Of a stretch of 64,000 bases of DNA, positions 19,031-30,358 are shown piece after piece (position 1 is the first letter of the stretch; each line of letters starts with the position of its first letter). Position numbers and translations under genes: made by a program. The stretch is from the NCBI GenBank assembly GCA_037127315.1, contig JBBBDQ010001279.1, forward strand, positions 1,296,001 through 1,360,000, in the 5' to 3' direction. The notes beneath the pieces are model-generated. The model was not told where the DNA came from and searched no databases. It worked only from the letters and a program-made list of their open reading frames with translations. This stretch comes from Ascarosepion bandense. Taxonomy: Eukaryota; Mollusca; Cephalopoda; Sepiida; Sepiidae.

Positions 19031-19398
19031 ACAAGGTCTGTCTGAAAAGTAATGAGACTTGTTCATTTTTCAGTGTGCAATGCATTGTCCACAGTGAGAT
19101 CTTGCAATGTTTGTTTTGGTCAGTGTGCTTCACCATGACAATATACCTGCTCACAACACCATGCTGGAACAATCTCCTGGTCTGGCTATGTGTGGCGTTT
19201 TTTTTTTTTTACCCCCACAAGCACAAAGAGGACACATTTTGTAGGCGTGAAGCCCATTAAGAGGACTATAGTGACAGCTGAGGGAGCATCAAACATGAAT
19301 CCTTCCAGAAGTGCATTAGTCTTGAGGTGTAAGGCAGGTACTTTGAAAAGGCAAAACCATATTTTTTGTAGCACCAGGCCTGTTACTTTTTAGACAAA

Positions 19399-19400
<2 letters not shown>
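19031..19400 (-). mobile_element. Deletion-derivative mariner (about 370 bp)
   Basis: The left end GGTCTGTCTGAAAAGTAATG and the right end CCTGTTACTTTTTAGACAAA are diverged inverted termini typical of mariner. Although called on the minus strand for termini, the interior read on the plus strand retains HHDNIPAHNTMLEQSPGLA, close to the second catalytic segment of mariner transposase (H-DN-PAH), then frameshifted C-terminal sequence including THFVGVKPIK. The N-terminal two thirds are deleted. Confidence 0.6.

Positions 19401-19401
<1 letters not shown>

Positions 19402-19446
<45 letters not shown>
19402..19446. repeat. (TA)n microsatellite at MITE end
   Basis: Pure TA run located between the mariner remnant and the family A MITE. 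Confidence 0.95.
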
Positions 19447-19447
<1 letters not shown>

Positions 19448-20100
19448 GCAGCAATCTTTCTTTAAAACATGTTTCATTAAAAAGGACTGACAAGGAAGAT
19501 TATATTCATTTTTGACTTAATTTTTCCATAATTCTTACATGTTTCCTTTTTGCTAGAGATAAGGAGTGTAAAATGTTCCCTACAAAACTGGGTTTTTTTT
19601 CATAAATCAGTTACCCATATTGGCCATACTACCACTTCTTTGCATAGATGCTTTACATGCCACCTATCTAATAATAGTGCAATAAAAAAAAAAATGATTT
19701 ACAGTAACCTTTAAGGAAAATTTTTGGTTGAAAATACAAAAATACTATTTAAATCACAATATCGAAGGGCATCTCACTATATATTAATCAATTTTCTCCT
19801 ACTTTAATCTATTTAACAGTGGAAATGAAGTTTTAAAAGTTTTTTTTTTTCCTCATAAAAATAGACTGAGGCTCACGCAATGCCTTTTAAAGAATGCTGC
19901 TTTTCAAAACACAAAAATTAAACTAATCATAACATCGGAAAAATAGCATCCTTGAAAATGGCCAGTGAAGTAGCTGAAAGTGCTTGGAAAGTTGAAAATT
20001 ATGGAACACTTTTACACTCTTTATCTCCAGCAAAAATGAAACATGTAAGAATACGAAAAAATAAAATCTTGCTTGTCAGTCATTTTTAACAAAACAATAA
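19447..20100. mobile_element. Long-TIR fold-back MITE, family A (long copy)
   Basis: The left arm GGGCAGCAATCTTTC ... TTCTTACATGTTTCC ... AGAGATAAGGAGTGTAAAAT faces the right arm TACACTCTTTATCTCCAGC ... GAAACATGTAAGAATACG. It also has the central CTTGAAAATGGCCAGTGAAG variant of the family core. About 650 bp, no transposase. Confidence 0.7.
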
Positions 20101-20404
20101 TGCACCATTAGTGTATAAGCTAAGCTCTATACAATTGTTGTGAATACCCCTCCTTTTGTTTACAAAGAAAAGGCTGCAAAGACTTAATATGTATTGCCTT
20201 CACTACTTTTAACTGAAAGCCTGAATGTGCTCAACAAAAAAACTGAAAAACATCTTTTTGATAGGACACAGCACACTTGGTTATGTAACAGATATTCAGC
20301 TATTTTAAAATTGGATATATGGACACATCTTTTTTTCATTTATTTTTTTATTTTATTTTTTTACAGTTGTCATCCCATTCAAGACATTAAATCCACTAAA
20401 ACAC

Positions 20405-20930
20405 AATGAGTTCTAGGTGTGGAAGAATTAAAAACAGCAACATTAATAATAAGAGGGAAGAGTAATCAAGAAATTGATAGCGATTGACATTGCATTAAAA
20501 TTTTTGCAGATTAAAGTTTGCTGAAAAGAATGGAGATGGAAGAGAGTTCCACAAGTGAGGATTGCTAGTATTGCACTTAAATTTATAAAGTTTAGGTACC
20601 ATAGCAAAAAGCTCATCAGCACAATTACCATGAAAGTACTTGAAGCTGAGCTGCCACATCAGGATCAATAATATTGCTGATTCTTCTTTGGATCTTATCA
20701 AGGAGCTCAAGGTAAATAGCAGGGGCATAGGACCATATGTGGCAGCAATATTGTAAACATGGACAAATGGTAGACTTATAGATATGTAAGATAGTTTTCT
20801 TTTCAAAAACTGTTTTGCACGACAGTAAACCAGCTTTGTTAACAGCTGACCTATCAATGGATTCAATATAGTATTTCCACTTCATATCAGCTGAAAAGGT
20901 TAGTCCGAGAAGGCACAACAAGTCACTTGT
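20405..20930 (-). mobile_element. CR1/Jockey-like LINE, reverse transcriptase C-terminal fragment
   Basis: Minus-strand frames read LGLTFSADMKWKYYIESIDR, ILHIYKSTICPCLQYCCHIW and YLELLDKIQRRISNIIDPDV, then after a frameshift YFHGNCADELFAMVPKLYKF and LWNSLPSPFFSANF. This is the thumb/C-terminal part of a non-LTR reverse transcriptase (the IYKS-IRP-LEYC-HIW motif). At least one frameshift separates the two blocks near 20640, so it is a pseudogene copy. It is the best-preserved coding piece of the LINE family whose 3' ends are scattered through the window. Confidence 0.85.
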
Positions 20931-22030
20931 ACAAATTTTTTAATTGCTCTTTACAAAATACTAGTTAATACATACTAGTCAGTGTTTGGAAATGAGAAAA
21001 AGTCAGTATGTGCAAGCTAGTAACCATAAAAAAACAATTTAATAACTTGCATAGCTTTGTCAATACATCCTAGGCCCACATTTGGTAACCATTTGTTAAG
21101 TAACTGTCAGTGTGCTGTCCTATTATAAAGACATGTTCTCAGTTCTGAGTCAGGCACTCTGGAACTTTCACATGAAAATATTGGAGACAATATACATTAA
21201 GTCTTTGCAGCCTTCCCTCTTTAAGCAAGAGTGGCATTTGGTCTTACTGTAATTTACTCATAATCTTGATTAGGTTACATTGTACTCATTGTAAAACTGG
21301 TAATTTGGCTGTTACTTTTTACCTTTTAATTGAATATCTATATTCTCTTTAAAAATTTCAAGATCACATTTCAATCATAGCATATAACAACACTCAGATG
21401 ATCACATTATTCTCAATGTTTGTCACATAGTATTTAAATTAGGATCGAACTGTAGAACAATTTTGTTTTCCTAATAAAGGTTAAATTTGAGACTGTGTAC
21501 TATAAAAGAAAAACATTTTAGCTTTATATATGTGCCATTTTTTAACTGAAGCACAATTCCCATTTTGGAATTTTCAGGTTTTATAGAGAAACTGTCACTT
21601 AATAAATCTGCCATTATCTAATTAACCTTTATCACTCTATATGTGACTTAATTTGCTGTACAAAAAATTTATCCTGCCACGGAATATGACCTGATCCTTG
21701 AATTTCAAATTTCATGGTTGTGTTGTCATGTCCTGCTATGGCAACAGAAAACAACTTTGAGTGCAATTAACAATATAGATACTACAATTGAGAAGCATTG
21801 AAAATTTTTCAATGGAAAGAGAAGTAGTATTTATAATGCAAAGTGTGAAAGATTAAAATAAAATTGAAATCTAGGTTTTATCATGAAACTGGGACTTTAT
21901 AAATGTGCCATTTTCTAACTGAAACAAAATTCCCATCTTGGAATCTTACTTTTATCATGAAATTGGCACTTTTATAAGACATTTGTATGGCTTTGTGCTT
22001 GGTTTCAAACTTAATAACAGGAGGGAAGAA
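20931..22030. other. Ordinary AT-rich DNA with one direct repeat
   Basis: TGTGCCATTTTTTAACTGAAG with CCCATTTTGGAAT (about 21531-21571) recurs as TGTGCCATTTTCTAACTGAAA with CCCATCTTGGAAT (about 21904-21944). No gene seen. Confidence 0.55.
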
Positions 22031-22039
22031 GAGAGGGTT

Positions 22040-22430
22040 TGCAAATATTTTTTTCACTTAAATATGCTCCTCTTTTAGCAAATTTAATAAAGACTTTTGT
22101 CTTTTGTATACAAAACTTCCAGTTTTATGTCCCTTTATTTTTAAGCTCTCATCATATAGGCTTATGTTTCTTTTGTTCTGGTCTGTTAACAAATCCCAAC
22201 GAAAAAAGTGTTTCTGTTGATTTCCACCATGTTGTCTGTGTTTCTCTTTTTGTTTTATTTTTTGTTTTTTTACTATTCTATACCTTGACATTATTCAAAT
22301 GTGAATACTATGACTTAATTGTATCCTTTATCCTCATTACTCAGGGAGATTTCCTTGGATTTATTTTAGGGAATAATAAAGTTGGTATTACTATTCTGTG
22401 AGGAAAGATTTCCTTGTCTTCATAAAAATT
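22040..22430. repeat. Left copy of about 350-bp direct repeat flanking a Penelope-like fragment
   Basis: ACTCAGGGAGATTTCCTTGG followed by ATTTATTTTAGGGAATAATA and AAGTTGGTATTACTATTCTG recurs at 23100-23490 in the same orientation. Upstream parts (CTATTCTATACCTTGACATT) also match. The two copies bracket the reverse-transcriptase fragment. Confidence 0.75.
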
Positions 22431-22499
22431 GTACCACATCTAAAAGATAGCTATTATCATGTAAGACCTTCTTTAAAAAAAAAAAAATTCTATTTCTGA

Positions 22500-22960
22500 A
22501 TCTTTATTTTTAGCCATTGATGCACGGTAGACTGATATCTTGCACTGTTTTGGACAAAACAAGTTCCAGTGGGTATATAACCCAATAAAAGTGGGTTTCC
22601 AGTACACCTAATAAACATCGAATCATCCACAAAGGCAGAACACTATTATTCTCCTCTTCACATGTAAAATAAAGAGCTGAATACAACCCATAATGCTTCA
22701 TGGAAAACCTACAACTTCAACTTGCTATAAAACGCATAAAAGTTATAATCCACATGACAAAAATAGCAGTTGGGTTGCCTAATATGAGCAAACCATATTT
22801 GTTAATGAAAAGCCACAAAAATGCTTGCAATTGCTGGGCCTAGTGAGCTACCCATTGAGATCCCATCATTCTGCCTGGACATATTATTGAAGCTGAGCTC
22901 AATTGACATAGTGGCAAGCATAATAACTTCAGGAATACAATGTGGGGATTACCGCCCTAA
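22500..22960 (-). mobile_element. Penelope-like element, reverse transcriptase fragment
   Basis: On the minus strand one segment (about 22830-22890) reads ISMGSSLGPAIASIFVAFH, matching the GSPLGPALA-IF motif of Penelope-like reverse transcriptases. Another (about 22527-22608) reads VYWKPTFIGLYTHWNLF, matching the diagnostic VYRKPTFTGLYT-W motif. Between them are frameshifts, so the copy is dead. The family moves by target-primed retrotransposition. Confidence 0.7.
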
Positions 22961-23099
22961 AGAGCATCAGCACAGATATCAATTATTTCTTCAAGCAGAA
23001 CGCAAACTGCTGATGTCAAAAGAACATACAAAATTATTTCAGAATTAGACGGACAATTTTACATATAATTGGCAAATCTTTAATGCAGTTTTCTGTATA

Positions 23100-23266
23100 A
23101 ATTTCCAGAATTTTTTTTTTTTTTTTCTTTCAACTCAGCCAGCCATTTTAATTTTTAGTTCTCCTCACATGGCTTTATAATATTTCTTTTGGCCCTGTCT
23201 ATTAACAAATCACTCCCAAAAAAGTTATTGATTTTTACCATGTTCTCTATGTTGGTTTTTTGTTCT

Positions 23267-23302
<36 letters not shown>

Positions 23303-23490
23303 CATTCTATACCTTGACATTGTTCAAAGGTGACTTAATTATGACTTAAAAAGGTGACTCAAATATGACTTAATTGTATTTTTATTCTCATTACTCAGGG
23401 AGATTTCCTTGGATTTATTTTAGGGAACAATAAAGTTGGTATTACTATTCTGTGAAGAAACTGTTCCTTGTCCTCATAAATTATTGTTTG
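23100..23490. repeat. Right copy of the direct repeat flanking the Penelope-like fragment
   Basis: Same order of blocks as 22040-22430 but expanded by poly-T runs (23110-23125 and 23270-23299) and a tandem AGGTGACTTAATTATGACTT insertion. Confidence 0.75.
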
Positions 23491-23499
23491 GTGCACTAT

Positions 23500-23779
23500 T
23501 TTTTGTTATTAGTCCTTGTTACAGGGTGACTAATGGTCAAGAAAAACTGGAAATCCTATAAAATTCATGGGCGTTTCTGCAAACTTGTAAAAGTCTGGGA
23601 TTTTTGTGTTGTTAAGAACTTTGTAATTTTTATTCTTTTTATGTGATCTAATTCTGATAATTATGTAATCCATCATAGATTGAGAATATATACAAGAATT
23701 ATGCTGTGGAGTTGACAGTATATTAACAATTTTTAAATAAATGGTTAATTCACATTTGCTTGGGGTGGGGTGTTCAAAC
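23500..23779. other. No recognised feature
   Basis: AT-rich; a phrase CTGTGGAGTTGACAGTATAT recurs in altered form near 24949. Confidence 0.4.
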
Positions 23780-24100
23780 AGCAATTTTTTAAATTGCAGA
23801 ATTTATCTATCTAATCTCCAAATGAAGAATGAAGAAAATAATTGCAACATTCAAAAAATTAATTTAAAACAGCACTCAATATAAAAATAGAGCAATGAAT
23901 ATTTATTATTACTTTTGAACATGTGAAAAACTACTACAAAATTGTACATTTCATTTCAATATTGAAAGAATAATGTCTTATCAGGTAGTTAAAAATGATC
24001 ATTATTCCCTAATGAGTCATTGTTCTTTCAATATCTAAACAAAATGTAAAAAAAATTTTATCACACGTTCTATATTTGTATATGTAGGAAAGTGATACAT
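23780..24100. mobile_element. Fold-back MITE, family D
   Basis: AATATTGAAAGAATAATGTC is inverted as the ATTGTTCTTTCAATATC segment about 70 bp on. Outer arms include CAATGAATATTTATTATTAC. It shares its sequence with 24640-24960. Confidence 0.6.
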
Positions 24101-24404
24101 TTTTGATATATTGAGATTAAGGATTCAGAAGTATGACAAAGTGGAAAATGTTTTTTGTGTGACACCTTTTGTCCTTTACATAAAATTAGCCCCCAAAACT
24201 CTTAAAGTATAGAAACATTCCACTGTGTTATATAAATCCGCGATAATAACATCAGGACATGGTGAAATATGTGTTACCTATTGTAATAATTTAAAATCTT
24301 TTATAAATTATATTACCCTGTTAAATTAAATAAATGAATTTAACATTGAGTTCTCTTGAGTTCATCTCTATCAGAATTTACCTAGATTGTATACCAAGTG
24401 TGCT

Positions 24405-24407
24405 ATG

Positions 24408-24486
<79 letters not shown>

Positions 24487-24490
24487 ATAA
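24405..24490. repeat. Compound (TA)n(TC)n(TA)n microsatellite
   Basis: TA run, CTCTCTC run, then TA run again. Confidence 0.95.
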
Positions 24491-24494
24491 TCTT

Positions 24495-24620
24495 TTCATC
24501 CCAAGCAAGCAAGTACTGCCGTTGGTGCACAGAGGACTACATAAGAGGAGAGTGAAGGGTTACATAGGAAAAGAGCAAAGAGAAAGAGGAACTGGTTACA
24601 GGGGGTGTCAGAGAATGGGC
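24495..24620 (-). mobile_element. CR1/Jockey-like LINE 3' terminus
   Basis: The plus strand shows TTTTCATCCCAAGCAAGCAA, GGTGCACAGAGGACTACATA and GGGGGTGTCAGAGAATGGGC. These are reversed 3' UTR blocks shared with 42128-42280. Confidence 0.65.
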
Positions 24621-24639
24621 AAGAGAAGGTATATATATA

Positions 24640-24960
24640 TATATATATTATTATTATTATTATTAATTATTACTTTAAAACATGTACAAACCCCTACAAA
24701 ATTGTACATTTTGTTTTGACATTGAAAGAACAATGTCTCATCAGTATTACCATCATTATTAATTGCCTGATAAGGCATTGTTCTTTCAATTTCAAAACAA
24801 AATATACAATTTTATAGTAGTTTGTGCATGTTCTAAAGTAATATTTAATAATAAATATTCATTGCTCTATTTTTATATTGACATTAATGTTTTGAACGTT
24901 GCAATTATTTTCTTTGTTCCTTATTAATCTGGATAAGCATCATTATACTGTGGAGTATTC
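24640..24960. mobile_element. Fold-back MITE, family D
   Basis: The left arm TGACATTGAAAGAACAATGT and the right arm ATTGTTCTTTCAATTTCAAA form the centre, flanked by pairing of AAATTGTACATTTTGTTTT with AAAACAAAATATACAATTTT. Non-coding. Confidence 0.7.
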
Positions 24961-25061
24961 AGTATATTGGCAATTATCAAATAAGATGTTAAGGCTAAAA
25001 ACAATAATAAGCATGTCTTACTAACACTCAGATATAGGGCACTAAGACACATGCAAACAAC

Positions 25062-25067
<6 letters not shown>

Positions 25068-25094
<27 letters not shown>
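25068..25094. repeat. (TA)n microsatellite
   Basis: Pure TA run. Confidence 0.9.
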
Positions 25095-25097
<3 letters not shown>

Positions 25098-25139
25098 GAA
25101 ATGAAAGAACAAATAGATTAAAACCTACTGTTTTTTGTT

Positions 25140-25275
25140 TTTTTTTAATCATATCACCCCGAGCAAGGCGGTAACGCCACTGATATGCAGGGGGCTACGT
25201 AAGAGTGAAAAGATTGGAAAAGTAAAAGCCGGAAACCACATCCTAAACAGGGAACAAGGGATGAGACTCTACACC
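25140..25275 (-). mobile_element. CR1/Jockey-like LINE 3' terminus
   Basis: TCACCCCGAGCAAGGCGGTA then ACTGATATGCAGGGGGCTAC on the plus strand, the least diverged short copy of this 3' end in the window. Confidence 0.7.
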
Positions 25276-25329
25276 TGTTCAATAGACGTATGTTACTTTT
25301 ATAAAGAGTGATCAGTATAAAATAGAGCT

Positions 25330-25951
25330 TAATGTTGTAATTACACTGTTTTAAAGAAGCATTATATCACTACTCAAAAATTTTCATGTTTCAGAACAAT
25401 GTGATATTTTAAAATAAATAGTTAAAATTAATTATTTTACTAAAACAAACTACCCACACAATATTTAATTTTCTTAGCCACAATATATCTTAGGTTAGAA
25501 TTAAATAATTATGGCATACTAAGTAATCCAGCCCCTTTAACTCATGAGGTAGTACAAAATCAAATTTTAAAAAACTTAAAATCCAACCTGCTGTCAAAAA
25601 TTGTCTACTCATTTATATAATATATGGTCCCACTATCATCCAGATAAAATAAGTGTCATGCCCTGACATTAGGCTACTTGTTTCCTTTTGATACCCAAAT
25701 CTTCAACTTCATAGTTCAACCTAATTCTCATTTTTGATTGAACAATATTGACACACCTACAAGCATATTCTCCAAATACCACTCCCTAATTTTCTAAATA
25801 ACCATGAATTCATCTTGTATTTTCAAAATAAATCATTTTCACCATTTATTTTAACATATTAACTGAAAAAGAACAGTATTGTTCTGAAACATGGAAATTT
25901 TTGTGTAGTGATATAATGCTTTTAAAAAGCATTGTAATAACAAAAATTACA

Positions 25952-25960
<9 letters not shown>
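25330..25960. mobile_element. Fold-back MITE with about 90-bp inverted ends
   Basis: GAAGCATTATATCACTACTC / AAAAATTTTCATGTTTCAGA at the left is inverted as TCTGAAACATGGAAATTTTT / GTAGTGATATAATGCTTTTA at the right. About 430 bp of unrelated AT-rich sequence lies between, with no transposase. Confidence 0.7.
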
Positions 25961-25974
<14 letters not shown>

Positions 25975-25982
<8 letters not shown>

Positions 25983-26320
25983 TTTAATGCAGAGAAACTT
26001 ACCTGAGGTGTGTTATTCCAGTCAATTTGACTTCAGAGTTTCGTGAGGGCATTATTGTAATGATTTCACTCTTCAGGGTTATTTGGTTTTTCTATGTAAT
26101 GCCCTTACAAAACTTCAAGTTAACATGATTGAAATAACATTGCTCAACTAAGTGACAAATTTCTCCACATTAATTTTAGTAGCACTCTATCCTTAACTTG
26201 ATATTAAGCAGTTTATAACAAAAATATCTGCTTGCCTAAAATGCCTTTCTACCAGTAAAATACTGTAAAAAAGAAAAATGCAATTTTGGCACTAAACACC
26301 ATTACAATTTCACACACGTA
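25975..26320. mobile_element. MITE family B
   Basis: Contains GAGGGCATTATTGTAATGAT with its partial inverse ATGTAATGCCCTTACAAAAC, then ATCTGCTTGCCTAAAATGCC and TTTTGGCACTAAACACCATT, all shared with 30715-31030. It is bounded by TA arrays at 25953-25970 and 26322-26346. Confidence 0.65.
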
Positions 26321-26449
26321 TGTATATATATATATATATATATATAATCCCAATCATTTAGCTTTGTTACAATGTGTATTCAGTTCTTTTGCTTGTATAT
26401 TAAGAACTTTTTTAAATAACTGTCTACTGGTCTAACCAGTTCCTTTTAT

Positions 26450-26610
26450 ATATAGTCATCTGCAGACGGTCCTGTTTCACTTTATCACAGCTCATCTGTA
26501 TGGTTACTCATCCAATTGCTTCCAGCCAAGATTGAAAACCAACTGATCTGACATCAGCTGGAGATTCTACAACTAAGCTATCCATGCATGGTGAAGGAAG
26601 GCAAATTTTT
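26450..26610 (-). mobile_element. tRNA-derived SINE, family S1
   Basis: The minus strand has ATAGCTTAGTTGTAGAATCT (A-box-like) and GTTGGTTTTCAATCTTGGCT (B-box-like). The body matches 5806-5945. Confidence 0.7.
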
Positions 26611-27780
26611 AGTGTGTTATGTACACAATGTAAACACACGCCAGTAGCCAAGAGTGTTCAATTCATTACAGAAGAACAATGCATAAACAGCAGTGATATA
26701 TTTGTTTATTTCATGTGTAAATTCAATTTTGACATTTTGGGAAAAGCTATTTCTACAGGTTCTTAGAAACCACTTTGTTCAATCTTAGCCGAACATTAAA
26801 TGAAAAAATTCTTGTGTGACTGGAAATAAAAATTAGTTAGGAAGAGGAGAGAGGGAGAATAGTAACCCGTTATACATAGGAGTGGAAGGAAGGCAGCTAA
26901 TATTTGTATGTGTGTGTGTGTGTGTCAGATGTTTACAGCTGTTATCAATTCCCAGATAGTGAATCTAAAATAAAGTCCTCAAAATTAATGAGCATCAACA
27001 AATATGAAAATTTGAGATGATCAACACCGTGATTGGGGGGGGCATCTGGGAGGAAAACATGGAAAAATTCAGGGTATCTTGTTTTCCCAAATCATTGGTC
27101 ACCCAGGGGGGTTTTGTTTTTTGTTTTGTTTTTTGTTTTCTTTACAATTGTGACTTAGTCATTGAGATTACCCAACTAATAATAATCTTGATATTTGGAT
27201 AATTCAGAAACTGAGAGATTAAACAAACACTCGGTGTGTAATTGCCATTGTGCAGAAAGTAATTATGCCATTTGGAATGACTGTATCTTTTCCAATCACT
27301 GTCTATCCAATGTTCTACTGCCATATTATTGCGGTTGCTTTATATTTTTTTAATTATCATCAGGTAGAAACTAGTTTCTCCCTCTTCACCGTCCCTACCT
27401 AACAGTCACTATGATCTATGTTGTTGCTATTTTTTGTTTCTCTTTATGCCACTAAATATGATTTCCTTTTCTATAGCCAATGTGCCAGTGAAATGATATC
27501 ACTCACTCTCTTTTTTTCTTTTTCTTTTCTTACTTATACTTCTTTTCTTTCTTTTTTTTTTTTAAGGAGTGTAGACCTCAGTTTTCAAACAATAGAAGCC
27601 ATCTTGGAATTCATCAACTCTTATTAAACCTTAGCTCTCAAGAGACAAGCAATGAACAAATTCTAATTGCCTTCTTAAAAGAAAATCTTTTCAAAGTAGT
27701 TCCTTTTTAATAGGCTATTTAAGCAGGTAGTTTTTTGGTTTTTTTTAATCTGTGTTCCTTTTAGATCTTATTGATACTGT
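26611..27780. other. No gene recognised
   Basis: Contains a (GT)n run near 26908-26926, a G8 run near 27035, T/G-rich runs near 27105-27145 and pyrimidine-rich DNA near 27505-27565. Otherwise ordinary AT-rich sequence. Confidence 0.5.
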
Positions 27781-27784
27781 CAAG

Positions 27785-28409
27785 AGAATGGGGAGTGACC
27801 ATATAGTCTGAGCAGCACATACTTTCCATATATCATCTCTGAGGCCTTGCAACCTGGGGAGCTCAAACCAGTCTCCACACCAAAGGATCAGCAGCAACAC
27901 CTCTGATCAGGAGATTGGAGGTTTTTGAGGAATGTATAACCACACCTTAATTGCTCTTTCAAGATCCACCCTAACCTGGGGTGGTAACAACTATTAGGGT
28001 CTCAGCTATGGATAAATGATAAGCCCTCAAACAAAAGCAAAACACTATTATGAAAAAACTAGCAATAAAGTTTTCAATAAAAAAATTACCAGCATTACCT
28101 ATTTATAGTAAAATGACCAACAATACGTATTAATAGTATAATTACCAATAATGCATATTAATAACTTTATTAACAATACCTGTTAATAGTAAAATGGCCA
28201 ATACATTTTATCTGTAGTTGAAGACATAGAGGTTGATATGCCACTAAACAAAATCAACCAACAATACATATTTAAAGCAAAATGACCAGCAATTTAATTT
28301 ATCTTTAGTTGAAGCCATAAAATTGTTGTTAAAAATATTTAGATTTTGGCATTAAATAACCAAAAAGAGGTTGATATGCCACCAAACAAAATCAACCAAC
28401 AATTTATAT
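27785..28409 (+). mobile_element. Repeat family S5 with iterated tail
   Basis: Blocks TCTGATCAGGAGATTGGAGG, CCACCCTAACCTGGGGTGGT and TATTAGGGTCTCAGCTATGG match 53145-53655 and the inverted copy at 56250-56770. A tail of degenerate units follows (about 40 and then 110-130 bp) containing AAAATGACCAACAAT and CATAGAGGTTGATATGCCAC. The tail is split by a mariner at 28410. Confidence 0.7.
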
Positions 28410-29305
28410 GAGGGTCATTCAATAAATAATGTCAATTTTTCATTATAAGGACTTCTAATGCAGATAGACATTTACTTCTTTTTTTTTTTTTTTTTTTTTT
28501 TTTCAATGTAGTCTCCCAGCAGTGTCACACACTTTTCCCATCTGTGCACACGCTTCCGTATTCCCTCAGTGTACAAATCTTTGGACTGATGTCTAAACCA
28601 ATTGCTCACAGCACTTTTGACTTCATCGTCACTTTCAAACTTCGTGCCTCTCATGAACACTTTCAAGGGACCAAACAGGTGAAAGTCTGAAGAGGCAAGG
28701 TCTGGGCTGTAAGGGGGATGAGGGAGCAGTTCTCAGCTCATTGATGGTTTGCACCGTTTAGGCTGCTGTGTGAGGCCTTGCGTTGTCTTGATGCAAGACG
28801 ACTCCATGTGACTGGTGACCCCTGCATTTGTTCTTTATGTCTTTCTTGCAGTGTCATCAACTGTCACCCTTCTGTCAAACTGAATGAGGTCATTGACTGA
28901 TTTGATCACCTCAGGAGACCTCACTTCTGTAGGCCTCCCAGGCCTGTCTTCATCTTCAACATTGCTCCGTCCTTCTTTAAACAATTTAGCCCACTTGTAG
29001 ACATTTTTTTGGCTGAAACATGTGGCACCATACACAGTTGACATTCTTCTATGAATTGCAACTGTTTTGCACCTTTCAGCAACCAAAAACTTGATAACTG
29101 ACCTCTGTTCAATCCTGGAGCATGCTTCTTGGCCGGCCATCTTTGTTAATCTCCAAAACTCTTAAAGTTTTTTTTTTCAATCTGCAAAAAAAATTAAATC
29201 CCTTTGAAAAAGAAGTTAAGGAAAAAAATTTAAAAAACAGTATGCTTCTATCTGTGTTAGAAGACCTTATACCGAAAAATTCACCTTATTTATTGAATGA
29301 CCCTT
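28410..29305 (-). mobile_element. Internally deleted mariner (about 0.9 kb)
   Basis: AGGGTCATTCAATAAATAA at 28411 is inverted at 29286-29304 (TTATTTATTGAATGACCCT). The minus strand encodes 101 residues from ATG at 29140: a mariner helix-turn-helix region (MAGQEACSRIEQRSV ... WAKLFKEGRS ... DEDRPGRPTEV). The C-terminal frame then contains FMRGTKFESDDEVKSAV. In another frame near 28780 is VLHQDNARPHT-like sequence, interrupted. The segment with the first catalytic aspartate is missing, so no active transposase can be made. Confidence 0.8.
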
Positions 29306-29440
29306 GTTTTTAAAGCAAAATGGCCAACAATTCATTTTATCTTTAGCTGAAACCATAAAATTGTTGTTCAAAATATTTAGATTTTGGCATTAAATAACAC
29401 ATAAATGTTGATATGGCACTAAACAAAAAGCAAACCAACT
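29306..29440 (+). mobile_element. Repeat family S5 tail, continuation after mariner
   Basis: TTTAAAGCAAAATGGCCAAC resumes the tail unit interrupted at 28409; compare the uninterrupted unit at 28266-28330. It ends with the TTAAATAAC/GATATGGCAC block. Confidence 0.7.
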
Positions 29441-30358
29441 AACCAAAAGACTGAATATTGTTTTTTTTTGTCCTCATATGTTTTTTTTTTTAAGATATGT
29501 CCTATTTCAAGGTCATTTTGAGATTGTACAAAACAAGAAGACATGATGTCTTCACAATGTGCCTAGGACTGGTACCATGTTTGTGCCACTTCTTCTGAAC
29601 CCTACACACACTACTAGGCACCTAGTTTATGAATCTATGGAATTAAAAAACGCTTTTTAAACATTTGGCCCAAATCCTCATAGTGATTCCTTTTCACAAC
29701 AGTCAGGCAAATTTTTTTAATTGCTAAAGTAGGAATATATTTCCATGTAATTTGCATTTTAGTATTCCTAGGTGTGGTTTGCACACCATCATGATGATAT
29801 TAACATACGTATTTTAATTCACTGCTTTGCTGTTCATTATATCATATTTGTTAGTTGTATGTAGCGGATTACTTTTAACACGAGAGTTATTGATAAATGG
29901 AACCATAACAAATAACTAAAATGACAATGTTACAAATAATCAAGTCAGATATCCTGGCAATTTTCTGTTGCATAGAATGTGACTACCATGTGTTTGTTTT
30001 CCTAGAAACTCTGAATACCAACAGGCAACATCAATATGCGTACTATACTTTGGATAGAACTGCTCTAGGGCTTTTGTTCCCAAATGCAGCATTTCTTGGG
30101 AAATTGAACTTCCTTCTTACTATTGGAAATACAAAATGAATGAGGATGATTCAATCCTGTGTACGTGGTATTGTGGGACTTAGCCAACAAGGTCTGAATT
30201 TATAAAACTAAAGAATGTTCATCAGAACATTTACCACAAAAACAGCAATAGTAAGGGGTTAGCAGCATTTCGTCTTTTTGAGAGAATGGAACATAAAAAA
30301 CAAAAAAAAAGGCATTCCTGACTTCAATTTTTTATTAATTTTTAAAATCAAACATATA
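29441..30358. other. No recognised feature
   Basis: AT-rich DNA. A 72-codon open frame at 29921-30139 has no family motif. Confidence 0.45.

Noticed and set aside
22039..22401. A 120-codon hydrophobic frame.
   Set aside because: It lies in the T-rich direct repeat flanking the Penelope-like fragment and the second copy does not keep the frame.
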